Assembly: GCA_033398695.1 (NCBI GenBank)
Contig: CM065817.1
Location: 62,856,001-62,920,000 of the forward strand
Length of the DNA: 64,000 nt
Direction of reading: 5' to 3'
From: Orobanche coerulescens
Lineage: Eukaryota > Streptophyta > Magnoliopsida > Lamiales > Orobanchaceae
Below are positions 1-11,553 of the stretch, in pieces (position 1 is the first letter of the stretch; each line of letters opens with the position of its first letter). Under the pieces are notes generated by a model, which made no database searches, was not told where the DNA came from, and saw nothing but the letters and a program-made list of their open reading frames with translations. A program made the translations under genes and the position numbers.

Positions 1-476
1 CGGCTCTTGCACGTGGTGCCAGTCTTGAGACTCGGCCTCGGCCGACTGGATGGCCATCAGCCCTGATCGACATGAGGCGGTCGTCTCTAGCTGGTCATCA
101 GGGGTCACCATCGGCCAGGTACTGAGGGTCGGCATTCGGTCGGTCACCAAGGGTCGGTCGGCAGATGCCGAGAGAGGACCGCCTGCTTGGCGGTCGCCAG
201 GAGTCGGACACTAAGGGTCGGTCGGCAAGTGCCGAGAGATGATCGTCTCCAGTCGGTCGCCAGGAGTCGGTCGCCGAGTACCGAGAGGCGATCGTATGGC
301 GTCGATCGCCGCACCGGATTCGCCCTGGGACCTTCGGCCGCTGCCTAGCTTGTCCACCGGGTAAAGGCTCGGCCGCCAGTCGGTCGCCGGGCTCAGCCTT
401 GGCCGCTCGGCAGTGACTCGGTCGCCCGACCTCCGAGGCGATCGCCGGTCGGAAAGTGTTAATTCTTGACACAACA
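1..476 (-). repeat. Element I 3' LTR, partial
   Basis: This stretch matches positions 3434-3911 closely, including the terminal CTTGACACAACA (plus-strand reading). It is rich in GGCGATCG and GGTCGG words. The small open frames inside it are by-products of the GC-rich repeat structure, since the same frame recurs in the other LTR copy. Confidence 0.85.
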
Positions 477-490
477 ATTTCCCCCCAGCT
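477..490 (-). other. Element I polypurine tract
   Basis: On the minus strand AGCTGGGGGGAAAT directly precedes the 3' LTR start TGTTGTG. This is the expected position and composition for plus-strand priming. K has the equivalent at 31747-31760. Confidence 0.75.
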
Positions 491-1331
491 TGCTCCTATG
501 TTGAAGACATGGGGCGAGGTGGTTCTTGCTGGCGATCGTGTAAGGAAGAGGACGGGCGATCTTGCTGAGCTGACTTAGGATTCGGACTTGGGCTATCATG
601 GTCGTTTGGCTAGCTATCTTTCGGTCTTGTACCTGCAAAAAACAACATTGGCCGATCCCCCTCGGAAACTTGGTGGTTTCGCTTGATTTGAGGAATCGTG
701 CACAGTCGCGGAGATCGATGGACCGACTCCATGACCGTGTCTTGGTGCGCGAAGACATTGAGTGTCTCGTGACTCACTTTATTATGAGGGTCCTCTGTTA
801 GGCTGCGCCTCGCCTCGTATTTAAACGAAGGGCGTGCGGTCTCGGTCTAGAGGAGTCCTTGCGCGGGGCAGCATCGGATGAATCGACTCCACGCCCGCGG
901 CTTGTTAGCTCTGCTTCCACCTCGGACAGCCATGGAGATGGTCGACCTCGACGGTGTACGTTGAGACGGGGGTTGTGGCACGTGTCCTCTGATTAAATTT
1001 GGAGAACCCTTAGACTACGCCGACCTCGTATTTAAACGAAGGGCGGGCGATCTCGGCCGAAAGGGACCTTGCATGGCCGAAGCAGCCGGTTCCATCGACT
1101 ACCAGGACCATGGTTTTATGATGTGTGGTGGAGGCGATCTTATGCCTTAGTCCGTCATGTTAGATGCTGGACTGTAGATGGCGATCGTGTCCTCCGGGTT
1201 GCTGATGATGTAGTGTGATGATCGGCGATCGGGCCGAAGACGCCGATCGCCGCTCATTGCCGATCGCTTTATTCGTAGGTTGATATCGGCGATCGGGCGG
1301 GAGATCGTCGTCCGGGCGCCGATCGCGCTGC
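491..1331 (-). other. Element I non-coding region between gag remnant and polypurine tract
   Basis: No retrotransposon domain is recognisable here. The segment is about 85-90 percent alike by eye to 31761-32590 of element K. It holds two copies of a short motif, TCGTATTTAAACGAAGGGCG (around 817 and 1026), which also occurs in K. Its position corresponds to where pol would lie in an autonomous relative. Confidence 0.6.
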
Positions 1332-2553
1332 TCACAGGCTAAGAAGGAACCTTCGCCTGGCCAGAAAATCTGCGGCTCTAGCCCGGAAGGCTGCGTAGGT
1401 TGTAGGTTGGTTCTTCGTGAGATGCCTGAACATAGGAGAAAAACCCTGAAATCCTCCTAGGACCGCGTAGAGGGCGGTCTCATTGCTTACGGGCTCGCCG
1501 TTGAGGATGATCCCGTCTACTCGGTCGATGTAGTCCGATTCGGTCTCTTCTTCTCCCTGCTTGATTTGCATCATGCGAAGGCGACCTTCAGGCCGGACGA
1601 CTCTGGTGGCGAAGTACTCCGTGAAGACGTGCGCCAGTTCGTTAAATGAGCCAATGGACCGAGATGGCAATGAGGTGTACCACCGGTGGGCGAGGTCGTC
1701 CAGCGTCATAGGGAACATTCGGCACCGGGTCGCGTCTGATGCCCCACACCCGGTCATGTAGATGTTGAACTTCCTCAGGTGCACCTGGGGGTCCGATCGC
1801 CCCTCGTACACGGGTGTTTGCGGGAGGCGATCTGTCTTTGCCGCACGGCGAGCTCGATGTCGATCGCGAGCGGCTCGCTTGGCTCGGCGATCGTCTTCAT
1901 GGCGCCTGCCCTGGATTCCAGGAGCACTTTCACGTCGTCGAGCTGACGTTGCAATGCGGCAATTGCCGTGGCTCGGCTGCTTGCTGATCGGCTTTGGGAG
2001 CGGGAGCCGAGGCGATCGTGTACCGATCTCCGGACTCCGCTGCTGCCGACCTCGGCAATTTGGCGAGGGGGAGCCAGATGGCTGGGCTGCCTTATGGGAG
2101 CCGGGTAGGCCGAGCTCCTGGTGACGGACTCAAACTCCGTCGTCTCGTAGCTGGGGCCGGACTTCCCCAGTCGCCAGGTCGGATCACTGCCCAGGCGATC
2201 GAAGACAGAGGTGCCCCGGCTGCCGAGCGCCTCTTCTTGCGGAGAAGAGCCTCCTGGCGATCGCTCGGCCAGTAACGCCTTGTGCTTCCGCTTGGACTTC
2301 CGGCGGGCGGCCGAGGGGGTGACAGAGGGAGGCGCGTTGAGAGCACTCCGTCGCCCCTGAAGGGCGGCTATGGCCTCTTCGATCTGTTCATTGGTTCGGA
2401 ACTGATCGAGCGAGAGGCTCGGGCCGCCGTCTCGGGACGGGATCGAGCGTCTCCGACCGCGGCGGCTACCTTACACCATCGGCCGCGCTCGACCGGGACG
2501 GAAGGGGGTCCGCCGGGCCGGCCGGATTTCTTCGACGCGGAGGCGGAAGACAT
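1332..2553 (-). pseudogene. Element I gag remnant (retrotransposon gag/capsid domain)
   Basis: The stretch 1811-1332 translates to a typical retrotrans_gag core (HLRKFNIYMTGCGASD, DDLAHRWYTSLPSRSIGSF, ending DFLARRRFLLSL), which forms the capsid of the virus-like particle. The likely original start is the ATG at 2553 (MSSASASKK), found in the same place in K. Between that start and 1811 the frame is broken by several shifts relative to the intact K frame at 32591-33739. There is no zinc knuckle, and the frame ends before any protease. The family is probably of the Tat/Ogre-like Gypsy group, judged from the gag style only. Confidence 0.7.
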
Positions 2554-2659
2554 GATTTCTGAAGGATTTCTTTGAAGTGCAGTGAGTGTCACTTCAAGTA
2601 TCTGCCCCGAGAACAGTGAGTGTTCTTCGGGATGGTAGGTGTAAAAATTTGAGGGTTGG

Positions 2660-2681
2660 ATGCCCTCCTTCTAGCGCCAAT
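2660..2681 (-). other. Element I primer-binding site
   Basis: Immediately inside the 5' LTR the minus strand reads ATTGGCGCTAGAAGGAGGGC. The identical motif flanks the 5' LTR of K at 33930-33951. Position and conservation identify it as the tRNA primer site; I do not assign the tRNA. Confidence 0.65.
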
Positions 2682-3911
2682 TGTTGTTGCCCAAAATATC
2701 TATCCGAAGATTAAATACTGCTGGAGACGGACAACAAACAACAATTGCGGGAGCACTTCCGTGAGAAGATAAATAATACAAGATTTGCCGGGTTTGTTAG
2801 GCCCGGGCTTGAATGCTCTCGCGAGATGATATTAATACAAATATTCGTGGATACAAGTTTTAATGAGAGAAATCTAAATACAATGAGTGTAAAAAGATTC
2901 TGTTGATCCGGCTCTTGAGCGAAGCTCGGTGTTCTTCGTCCCTTCCGATCGTCTTCTTGATGAGAGAGGCCGGGAGAAGTAAGACCGAATGATAGCTGTT
3001 GCTAAGAGTTGGAGATAGCCAAGTGCTTGATGTTTTGCTTCTGTATTGCGAGTGAAATGCGAGAATGTCGAGAGTTGGCCAAGTGCAGGGTGCCTTGTAT
3101 ATATAGGGGCAGCCGAGTCTTGTCCTTAGGCGGGCGATCGCCTTCCGGCCAATATTATAATGGGGCGATCGTCTGCCGGCCAATATTATAATGGGGCGAT
3201 CACCCGGGCTGTCGGGCTAAAGTCCAAGGAAGAGGCTGGCGCCAGCTGGTTGGTCCAATGAGGAGCCAGCACGCGTCCGGAGTCAGCCACCATGCGGCCC
3301 TACTGACAGCTTTCGGCGGAATCAAAGTCACAATGCGGCCCTACTGACAGCTTTCGGCGGCTTCTCGGCTGGTGGAGAGATTCTGCCAGGCTGTGGTCAA
3401 TGGCCCGAGATTCGCGGATCTTGTCTCGGCTCTTGCACGTGGTGCCAGTCTTGTGACTCGGCCTCGGCCGACTGGATGGCCATCGGCCCTGATCGACATG
3501 AGGCGGTCGTCTCTAGCTGGTCATCAGGGGTCACCATCGGCCAGGTACTGAGGGTCGGCATTCGGTCGGTCACCAAGGGTCGGTTGGCAGAAGCCGAGAG
3601 AGGACCGCCTGCTTGGCGGTCGCCAGGAGTCGGTCACTAAGGGTCGGTCGGCAAGTGCCGATATATGATCGTCTCCAGTCGGTCGCCAGGAGTCGGTCGC
3701 CGAGTACCGAGAGGCGATCGTATTTATGTCGATCGCTCGGCACCGGGATTCGTCCTGGGACCTTCGGTTGGCCAGTCTAGCTTGTTCGCTGGGTAAAGGC
3801 TCGGTCGCCTGGTCGCTGGTCGGCAGTTCTGCCTTGGCCACTCGGCAGTGACTCGGTCGCCCGACCTCCGAGGCGATCGCTGGTCGGAAAGTGTTAATTC
3901 TTGACACAACA
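2682..3911 (-). repeat. Element I 5' LTR (1230 bp)
   Basis: It begins and ends TG...CA and is flanked inside by the primer site. The last 478 bases (plus-strand reading) repeat at 1-476. A minus-strand TATATATA at about 3095-3105 is a candidate core promoter for the element. It shares overall structure with K's LTR at 30506-31746. Confidence 0.85.
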
Positions 3912-4038
3912 ACGGAAAAACGACACTACGACGAACAATAAAATATCTACGATTATCAAAGTGATTCTAAATCACAAAATAAGCATTCCAAATGCTAAAT
4001 ATCGTATATACGTTCGCAAGACCTTGCTCCGATACCAC
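3912..4038 (-). other. Copia C leader fragment with primer-binding site
   Basis: The minus strand at the LTR border reads GTGGTATCGGAGCAAGG, a match to the initiator-Met tRNA type primer site (TGGTATCAGAGC) with one change. Only 127 bp of internal sequence remain before element I begins, so the coding part of Copia C lies outside the window to the left. Confidence 0.7.
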
Positions 4039-5770
4039 TGTTGGGATTCGGTGCCTAAAACGAAGGCCCAGCGGAAGCGGTAAAACGAAAATTAATTCGA
4101 TCCGAATCCCTACGAGGATCGATCGAGCTACGCATATACGAATATAAAATAAACAAAGGAAGATTCGAAATCATACCCTTGTCGTCCGTTGATTATATGG
4201 AATTCCTTCTCTTGAGCTATTCCCCAAACGATCCAAAATGCTCCAAGCCCTTGGATGATCCAACGCCGAAAAAACCGCGTCTCTACTTGTCACGCATCGG
4301 AGAAACGAATGGAGTGACAATACTTGATTAACCTCTAAGGTTACGGCTAGAATCAAGTGATGAAGCTTTGATTATAACACTCTAAGTGTATAATTTATTT
4401 CTCTCAATTAATTTCTTGATTTTTCTCCAAGAACAACAAGAACAAGATGAAGAATGAGATGAAGACTTTGGAATGAACTCTAAGTTCTTTCTCACTGTTT
4501 CTCTCTCTACTTCTTACGTATGATTGATTGATTGCCCATGTGAGATGAAGTCTTCTTACCTTTTAATCTTCAACTCATAATATTTTATTCCCAACCAAAT
4601 AATGTGCATGATACTTGTCCCCTCAACACATGAGATTCCAAACATCATGATGGGGACAAGTCAAAACACACACATGGATATAAGTGGGGGGAGGGGCGGC
4701 CTTGATGAATGATAGGAAGAGTTCGGTCCGTTTCGGACTCCCGTGAGTCCAAACAGATAAACTCCGATTCCATTCCGATGTATTTATATCGATTAATTAA
4801 TCCAATTAATTAATCATATCAAATACATAATAATATAATTAATTTCTCTAAGAAATAATTATATTTATGAATTAAATTAATCACCCAGTAATTTATTTAA
4901 TTCATTAGGCCGTAAATCAATTTATCCAATAAATCGATTTAGACATCCAATGTCCTAAATTTAATTAGACATCCAATGTCCAATAAATTAGATATCTAAT
5001 ATCTAATATTAATAATGAGAGAACAAGCTTGATTCATTCCGTCGTCAATCCTATTGCGCGACTCGGTAGGTCCGTCTCAGTCAGTAATGGGAGGAACCAA
5101 AGAGTAGTAGCACCACCTAGCCAGCCTGGCGGCCTACACTGTACCCCAACTGAGAACGAATGATTGGGATCATTCAAGAACCATTCTGTCGTGAATACCA
5201 GTATACGTATAAACCCTTCTTTAAAATGTCCCGATCAAGTTATAGGGTCACGGTCAGTCAAACCCTATCTATTACTTGACGCTATGCATGCGTTAATGCA
5301 AATCGAGATCATCGAGCTCTCGTGTATCCAATACAACTAGATCCAATGCTTTGGCCAAAGACTTATGATCTCATCTGCCAATAACCGCATAGGACATTTA
5401 ACCCGTTCACTAACAGGAGAAAGAATTCTATCTTGGTATTCAGTAGGACCTGCTACTTGCCCATCAAGATGCACGTCGAGGTTGACCCCCGCCTTCTGGT
5501 TTATAGGGTCGAACTACTCTAATGAAAATCTTGACGTCACAAGCACATCCCTACTAAATCCTCAAGTCGAAGGTTCACGAATACCTATCACAACCTTTCG
5601 ATTCCGTCATTCAGTGTCCCGGAGTGAAATCCATGTGACGAATCGAGGGTGAGTCGGTTCGAGTATACTAATCCAATTAGCATACCTATAACGTGTGCTC
5701 CCACTAAATATTAGCGTTCGATAGGCACTCTCCATGTCAAAGAACACGTCATACAACTCTTCACATAAAC
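4039..5770 (-). repeat. Copia C 5' LTR, 3' part (U5 side)
   Basis: It ends (minus strand) in AATCCCAACA beside the primer site. It is homologous over its length to the LTR of Copia H (24681-24837 plus 36837-38561) and, in reverse, to LTR M (53280-54866). Small open frames such as 5365-5652 recur in M and are LTR sequence, not genes. The LTR is split at 5770 by Gypsy B with a TAAAC duplication; the remainder is 15606-15889. Confidence 0.8.
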
Positions 5771-6125
5771 TGTAACACCCCAAACTAGGCGGATATTACA
5801 GTGCCGTGGATCCCCGACTAGGACCCACCAGGCAAATGAAAATGAATGAATTACACAGGATAAATGTAGTACCGAACCACATTACAACAATAATTACTCC
5901 GATGAGGAGTTTAATTACAACACACTAGGACAATACCGAATACTAGTGTATTTTACATGAAGATAAAATACACAACACTGAATGAAACGGAGTATCCAAA
6001 TGAAAATCTGCAGCGGAAGATAAATGACAACAATATGAATAACTGAAAGATCGGGGCCCCCTACTAGTATCACTGGGACTCCTCGACGTCAGCGTGTTCT
6101 CCCCGTGCTTTTGCCTTGCCAAGAC

Positions 6126-7244
6126 CTGAAAAACAAAATCCCCAAACGGGCCGCCATACGTAACAACAATCCTCAAGGGTTGAAAATACACAATCATGAT
6201 TATATCTCAAGTTATGAAATATCCCGTCGAAACATACGCAATCAAACATGCTATATGAATCAACTAACAAGATTTACTCAAAGGGTGGCGCCACACTACG
6301 CCCGGGATGGAAATGTGTCCGTGCACAAGCCACCAACGAGTATCGATCGAATACACGTGTGGTCTTGTACCTAATCAGTCTCACGAGGCATAGGACTCGT
6401 GTGCACAGTCCAATGTGAGGCCAACAACCAACACACGACTTAAACGTGCCCGACATGAAAATCCAACACATACCAACCGGCACGCCAGTATGACCCGGAA
6501 TGCCACGATATAACAAAAGTGACATCGAAAATGAATAATGACTCACCGAGATGGAATGATAGTGAAATAAATGACAGCTCAATGAAATGATTGGAACCGC
6601 TGCTCCTTATGACTGAAGTGATTAATTGACAATAACAAGTTTTGATACGGTTAATACAATGATGAATGAGTTATGATTATGAATGAACAACAACAAAAGG
6701 GATGAATATCCTTTTAACCGAGTAAGAATTAACTTACACAATACCGATGAAGAATGTCCTTCCACGAACAAACGTCCTAAACGAAGTGTCGGTCGCTCGA
6801 ACAACCTTGAATAAATACAATTACCATCAATCCGTTCAATACACGAATCAAACACGAATATAACGAACTCAAAACGTCGATACGATTAAACCAAGTTCAT
6901 TGGGGCATTAAATCGAACACTTAGTGGCCAACTTCGATTGATTACAACCAAGCCTCAATAATACCAACACCAAAACCCCAAGAAGTATTTCAAACCAACA
7001 AAACATCTTCAATGCGATCAATAATCCGTTATGAATATCCAAATACGTGATTATAACAACAATTAATCGAAAATCCCCAAATCCAACTCGATATTCAAAG
7101 TGTTCTTGAAATATCCCTCAATAATCTAATGAATCCATATACAAACTCATAATCATATGCATATCCCCTCATATAACATGATTATCACGTCCAAAACATC
7201 ATATCTCAACACAAAATCGAAATCCAAGATGTTGAAGAAATTAC
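6126..7244 (-). other. Candidate GT-AG intron within Gypsy B 3' LTR (1119 bp)
   Basis: The minus strand shows a donor AAGAG|GTAATT at 7244 and a T-rich acceptor GTTTTTCAG|GT ending at 6126. The other LTR has the same pair at 14497 and 13379, giving the same 1119-bp length. Equivalent pairs occur in elements D, G and J. No transcript evidence is available here. Confidence 0.45.
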
Positions 7245-7441
7245 CTCTTGAAGATCCAACCACTTCGATCCGAAGAACACGAGTTAAATTGAGTATCCAA
7301 GCTTCCCAAATGAATGAAGATGATGAAAATTACACACTCAAATGATTAAGTGATGGAAGATCTCTCCCTCAACCCTCTCTCTCGGATAAAAGTTGGAGAA
7401 TGAAGAAATGAATAAAAATGTCCCGGCCAAAACCTTATGTA

Positions 7442-8025
7442 CTGCCGGAAGTTACGGCCGTAACTCGGCCCTCATACGGCCGTAACATCCCAGGTCAACG
7501 GCCTTACGGCCATAACCGGCCAACTCGTACGGCCGTAACTCGGCTTCGTCCAAAATCCTTCCGACAGACTTACGGCCGTAACCGCTCCTGAGTTACGAGC
7601 GTAACTCGCCTTCGTCAAAAACATCTGCCGACATCCTTACGGCCGTACCCGCACACCTTACGGGCGTAACTCGGATGATACGGCCGTATCCGGCCAATCT
7701 TACGGGCGTAAGCCCCTTCGTCGAAAATGACCAGGTACCCTGCCTTCAATGTACGGCCGTATGCGGCCAAGCCTTACGGCCGTATCTCCCTCGCCTTACG
7801 GCCGTATGCCGCAACCCTTACGGCCGTAACTCGCCTTCGGCCAAAAACGTCTGGGCACCCTGCTCGGCACGTACGGCCGTATCCGGCCAAACCTTACGGC
7901 CGTACCGTCTAACTTACGGCCGTATGCCGAAATCCTTACGGCCGTAAGTCCCGCTCATCCGAAATGGCCTGAAAACAACGAACGTCTATTACGGCCGTAT
8001 CCGACACTCCTTACGGCCGTAACTC
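7442..8025 (-). repeat. TTACGGCCGTAA palindrome array in Gypsy B 3' LTR
   Basis: About twenty copies of the 12-base palindrome TTACGGCCGTAA and close variants (TTACGGGCGTAA, TACGGCCGTAT) recur at irregular spacing of 15-40 bases. The array lies in U3, just upstream of the TATA position. Short open frames through it (for example 7675-7947) are artefacts of the repeats. Confidence 0.85.
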
Positions 8026-8359
8026 GTTGCTGGATAAGATGAAATTCCGACAACTCCGATTCCTCACTACGAATGAAGAATGATCCGACAATTCATACGA
8101 ATGTGAAAGTGAACAGGTCCAACACATGCCAAACATGATACTCCCAGTACAAGACTACCAATCCCGATGAAAATGATAATATTCCCGTCTCAATCTATAA
8201 ATGGAGATGAAATGACGATCGGAAACTGATATACGATTTACAACATTCCAACATTGAACGCAATGAATGAATCATGAATGATGAGCGATCATTAATGAGT
8301 GAAAATTACTGAGTGATAATTACAGACTGATAATGAATGAATTACAACCGGGTATTACA

Positions 8360-8398
8360 TACTGCCTCCCTTAAAAAGAGTTTCGTCCCCGAAACTAA
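8360..8398 (-). other. Gypsy B polypurine tract and adjoining hairpin
   Basis: On the minus strand AAGGGAGGCAGTA abuts the LTR start TGTAATACCC. Just before it, GTTTCGGGGACGAAAC forms a 6-bp stem (GTTTCG/CGAAAC). The same hairpin follows the pol stop in elements D, G and J. Confidence 0.7.
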
Positions 8399-9390
8399 GG
8401 GTCAAACAACTCGGGATGATTCTCTCGCATACTCTCCTCGGTTTCCCAAGTAGCCTCTTCGACTCCATGTCTAGACCACTGAATCTTGACCAAAGGAATC
8501 GTCTTGTTCCTCAACTGTTTGATTCGCCGCTCTAACACTCGTATAGGACGCTCCTCATACGAATGATCATCCGCGATCTCGATTTCGTCGAACTGAAGTA
8601 TGTGACTCGGGTCGGCAACATGCTTCCGCAACTGAGAGACGTGAAACACATTATGAATTCGTCTCAACGCCGGAGGTAAAGCCAATCGATAAGCTAACTC
8701 GCCTACTCGATCCAAAATCTCAAACGGTCCAATGAATCTCGGACTCAACTTCCCTTTTTTTTTTCCGAAACGGAAAATACCTCGACTCGGGGATACCTTG
8801 ACCAAAACGTGGTCACCCATCTCGAACTCTAGTGGTCGACGACGATTATATGCATATGATTTCTGTCGACTCTGAGCTGTCAACATACGACTCCTGATCA
8901 AATCTACCTTCTCACCGGCGGCTATAAGCATATCGGGCTCGGTGCCGATTGATTCTGATACGTCATCCAAACACAAAGGAGATCGACAACGACGACCGTA
9001 CAAGGCCTCGTAAGGTGCCATCTTAATCGAAGAGTGCCAACTATTATTGTACGTGAATTCGATCAACGGTAGTTGGGCTTCCCAATCATCTTTCCAATTG
9101 AGGACACATGCTCTCAGCAAGTCCTTCTAAGTCTGAATAGTCCTCTTTGATTGCCCATCGGACTGAGGATGAAAAAAAAATGTACTGAGATTAAGCTGAG
9201 TTCCCATAGCACGATAAACTGATTTCAAAAAATGAGACACGAATCGCCCGTCACGATCAGAAACGATACTCTTAGGAGTACCGTGCAGTCTCACTATCTC
9301 TTTGATGAACAGCTGGGCAAGTCTCTCGGGACCCCACGTATCCTTAATCTCAAGGAAAAGAGCTGATTTAGTTAAGCAGTCTGCGATTAC
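8395..9390 (-). pseudogene. Gypsy B integrase C-terminal half with chromodomain
   Basis: The open stretch 9120-8395 (241 aa) begins in the integrase core (MLRACVLNWKDDWEAQLPLI, then TYNNSWHSSIKMAPYEALYG). It continues through the GPF/Y-like module (KLSPRFIGPFEILDRVGELA) and ends in a chromodomain (RPIRVLERRIKQLRNK, IQWSRHGVEEATWETEESM, PELFDP). Chromodomains steer chromovirus integration to particular chromatin. Upstream, 9121-9390 is integrase core broken by stops; the DD-E catalytic core cannot be read through. The stop codon lies beside the hairpin and polypurine tract, so the C-terminus is natural. Confidence 0.85.
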
Positions 9391-9828
9391 TCAGATCGTA
9401 TTCATGCCACGACGACTCGTCGGCAAACTCGTGATGAAATCCATAGAAATGTCTTCCCACTTCCATTCTGGAATAGGGAGCGGTATCAGCATACTCGCCG
9501 GTCGCTGATGTTCAATCTTGACTTGCTGATAGGCTAAACATCTCGAAACAAATTCCGCGACTTCTCGCTTCATATTACTCCACCAGAAATTTTGTTTCAA
9601 GTCCTTGTACATATTGCTAGACCCCGGATGAACCGGATAAGGGGTAGCATGAGCTTCTCTCAAGATCGAGTTTTTCATCTCATCATTCGCCGGTACGCAC
9701 AACCGATTCTTAAATCTCAAGAGTCCATCCTCGTGGACCACAAATCCAGGGGCTTCCCCTGTGCCACATCCTCGCGGATGAGCAACAAAATGAATCTGAA
9801 CCCTGATTCTCCCTGATTTCCTCCTCAA
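9391..9828 (-). pseudogene. Gypsy B integrase zinc-binding domain and start of core
   Basis: The frame reads LRFKNRLCVPANDEMK, then [17 protein letters not shown] and SRCLAYQQVKIEHQRP, and ends in the core start WEDISMDFITSLPTSRRGMN. This is the HHCC zinc module followed by the first catalytic-Asp region. The second cysteine of the CxxC pair is replaced by tyrosine (CLAY, where sibling element D has CLTC), which should abolish zinc binding. Confidence 0.8.
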
Positions 9829-9907
9829 GTGATGATGAAATCTCTAACATACAAAGCTGTCCCTGAACTCGCTGAAGCCGGACCTCGATCTCGGGTCTAA
9901 GGAATTC

Positions 9908-10917
9908 CTACTGAAGCTCTTTCTGAACTGTTAAACGAGCAAGCATCTGCCCCTGCACGGACTTACGACTCAAGGCGTCGGCGACAACATTCGCCTTACC
10001 CGGGTGGTAAAGGATCTCGATATCATAATCTTTGATTAGTTCCAACCACCGCCTCTGTCGCATATTTAACTCCTTCTGAGTAAATATATACTTCAACTCT
10101 TGTGATTGGTGAATAACTAACAGGTGACGCCATAAAGGTAATGACGCCAAATTTCCAACGCGAAAACCACGGTTGCTAGCTCCGGCCGTGGGTTGGATAA
10201 TTAACCAGATAATCCGAGGAAACTTCGGATTTACTTAACATCTTTCGGAGGTTGCCAATCTCGGATAGCCTCCGTCTTCTGAGGGTCGACACGAACTCTG
10301 TCAGATGAAATTACATGCCCGAGAAAAGTCACTCGGACATCCAGAACTCACAATTGGAAAAATTTCCATGAAGTTGCTCGCGTCTCAACACGTCGAGAAC
10401 CTGATGAAGATGTACCTCGTTTTCCTCTCGATCACGAGAATGAGTCAAAATGTCATCGATGAAGACAACAACAAACTGATCCAAAAAGTCGATGAAAACC
10501 CGATTCATTAACTCCATGAATACCGCAGGTGCATTAGTTAGCCCGAACGGCCTAACTACGAGCTCATAATGACCATAGCGCGTACGAAACGCCGTCCTTG
10601 CGATACCCGACTCTTGAATTCGCAGCTGATGATATCCAGATCTTAAGTCGATCTAGGAAAAAATATTGAAGTTCCCTGAAGTTGATCTAAGAGATCATCA
10701 ATACGGGGTAGAGGATACTAATCTCGATCATCACCCTGTTCAACTCCTGATAATTAATACACACACAAGACGAGCCATCCTTCTCCTTGACAGATCACAC
10801 TGGTGCTTCTCACGGGGACGCACTCGGTCGGAGATAGCCTTTCTCGAACTATTCCTCAAGTTGAATCTTCAACTCTTGCATTCTGGTCGGGGGCATCCGA
10901 TACGGTGCCTTCGATAA
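9908..10917 (-). pseudogene. Gypsy B reverse transcriptase and RNase H remnant
   Basis: The stretch 10517-10329 carries the polymerase palm motif [13 protein letters not shown] (FIDD as the catalytic pair). The stretch 10150-9908 is the end of RNase H (QSQELKYIFTQKELNMRQ, then [20 protein letters not shown]). Between and upstream, RT motifs are visible only in fragments and in shifting frames, so the polymerase is non-functional. In D the same domains are at 43720-45000 and are better preserved. Confidence 0.8.
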
Positions 10918-11016
10918 TGGGGACGTACCGGGCTCCAACTCACTCCTGAATTCCACTACTCTATGCGAAGGCAACCAGATAACTCGTCTGGAAATACATC
11001 ATCAATCGATGACAAT

Positions 11017-11327
11017 GATACCACGAATGATTGAACATTTCGATTGTCCTAGAATGGTCAATCGATAAAAAGTAATACAATGAATGATTGAATAACTCGA
11101 TTGGCTTAGAAAGGCCAATCGATAGAAATGATACAATGAATGATTGAATAGCTCGATTGCCTTAGAAAGGCCAATCGATGAAAATGATACAATGAATGTT
11201 TGAATAACTCGATTGCCTTAGAAAGGCCAATCGATGAAAATGATACAATGAATGATTGAATAGCTCGATTGCCTTAGAAAGGCCAATCGATGAAAATGAT
11301 ACAATGAATGATTGAATAATTCGATTG
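11017..11327 (-). repeat. 56-bp tandem array in Gypsy B pol (about 5.5 units)
   Basis: Units start at 11017, 11073, 11129, 11185, 11241 and (partial) 11297. Units 3-5 are almost identical; units 1 and 2 are more diverged. Each unit contains an imperfect inverted repeat, CGATTG...CAATCG, able to form a stem of about 8 bp. The array interrupts the protease-to-RT spacer of pol. Confidence 0.85.
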
Positions 11328-11553
11328 AGGAATTGCTCTGCTTCCGTCAAAATAATAATTCTTCTGGAACAACGGGGATTACTTCCCTGAAGCACACATC
11401 CGACAACCAACGACGGAATGATAGTGACCAAACGCTTACAGATACTAATAATGGCATTGTGACGATCCATTCAATCAATACCCAAGATGACGTCGTCTCT
11501 CGGCAAATCTACTACGATTAGGTCCGCTGGCCATACACGGCCATGAAGTTGAA

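Larger units (their letters stand above)
1..3911 (-). mobile_element. Element I: gag-only non-autonomous Gypsy LTR retrotransposon (3' LTR cut by window edge)
   Basis: Read on the minus strand this is 5' LTR (2682-3911), primer site, a 2205-bp internal region, polypurine tract and the start of the 3' LTR (476 down to 1). LTR ends are TGTTGTGTCAAG...GGCAACAACA. Only a gag-like remnant is recognisable inside; there is no protease, reverse transcriptase or integrase. Element K has an internal region of exactly the same length and content, so the short structure is a family trait and not a private deletion. The element lies in the internal region of Copia C; the right flank after the LTR is ACGGA, and the left TSD copy is outside the window. 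Confidence 0.85.
5771..8359 (-). repeat. Gypsy B 3' LTR (2589 bp)
   Basis: It is near-identical to 13024-15605. On the minus strand it holds, in order, an AT-rich start, an array of TTACGGCCGTAA-type palindromes (8025 down to 7442), a degraded TATA region, a candidate intron (7244 down to 6126) and the U5 end. Confidence 0.9.

Noticed and set aside
98..472. Minus-strand open frame repeated at 3524-3907
   Set aside because: Both copies lie in LTRs of element I; repetition comes from the LTR pair and the composition is low-complexity GC-rich.
1..3911. GCGATCG-rich DNA as possible bacterial (cyanobacterial HIP1-like) contamination or horizontal transfer
   Set aside because: The segment has LTRs, a primer site, a polypurine tract and a plant Gypsy gag domain, and K repeats it inside another plant element with a target duplication.
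5365..5652. Open frame repeated in reverse at 53697-53933
   Set aside because: It is part of the C/H/M family Copia LTR, broken differently in each copy.
7442..8025. Repeat array resembling CRISPR because of regular short palindromes
   Set aside because: Spacing is irregular, units are 10-12 bases, there are no cas genes, and the array is duplicated with its LTR; this is a plant retrotransposon.
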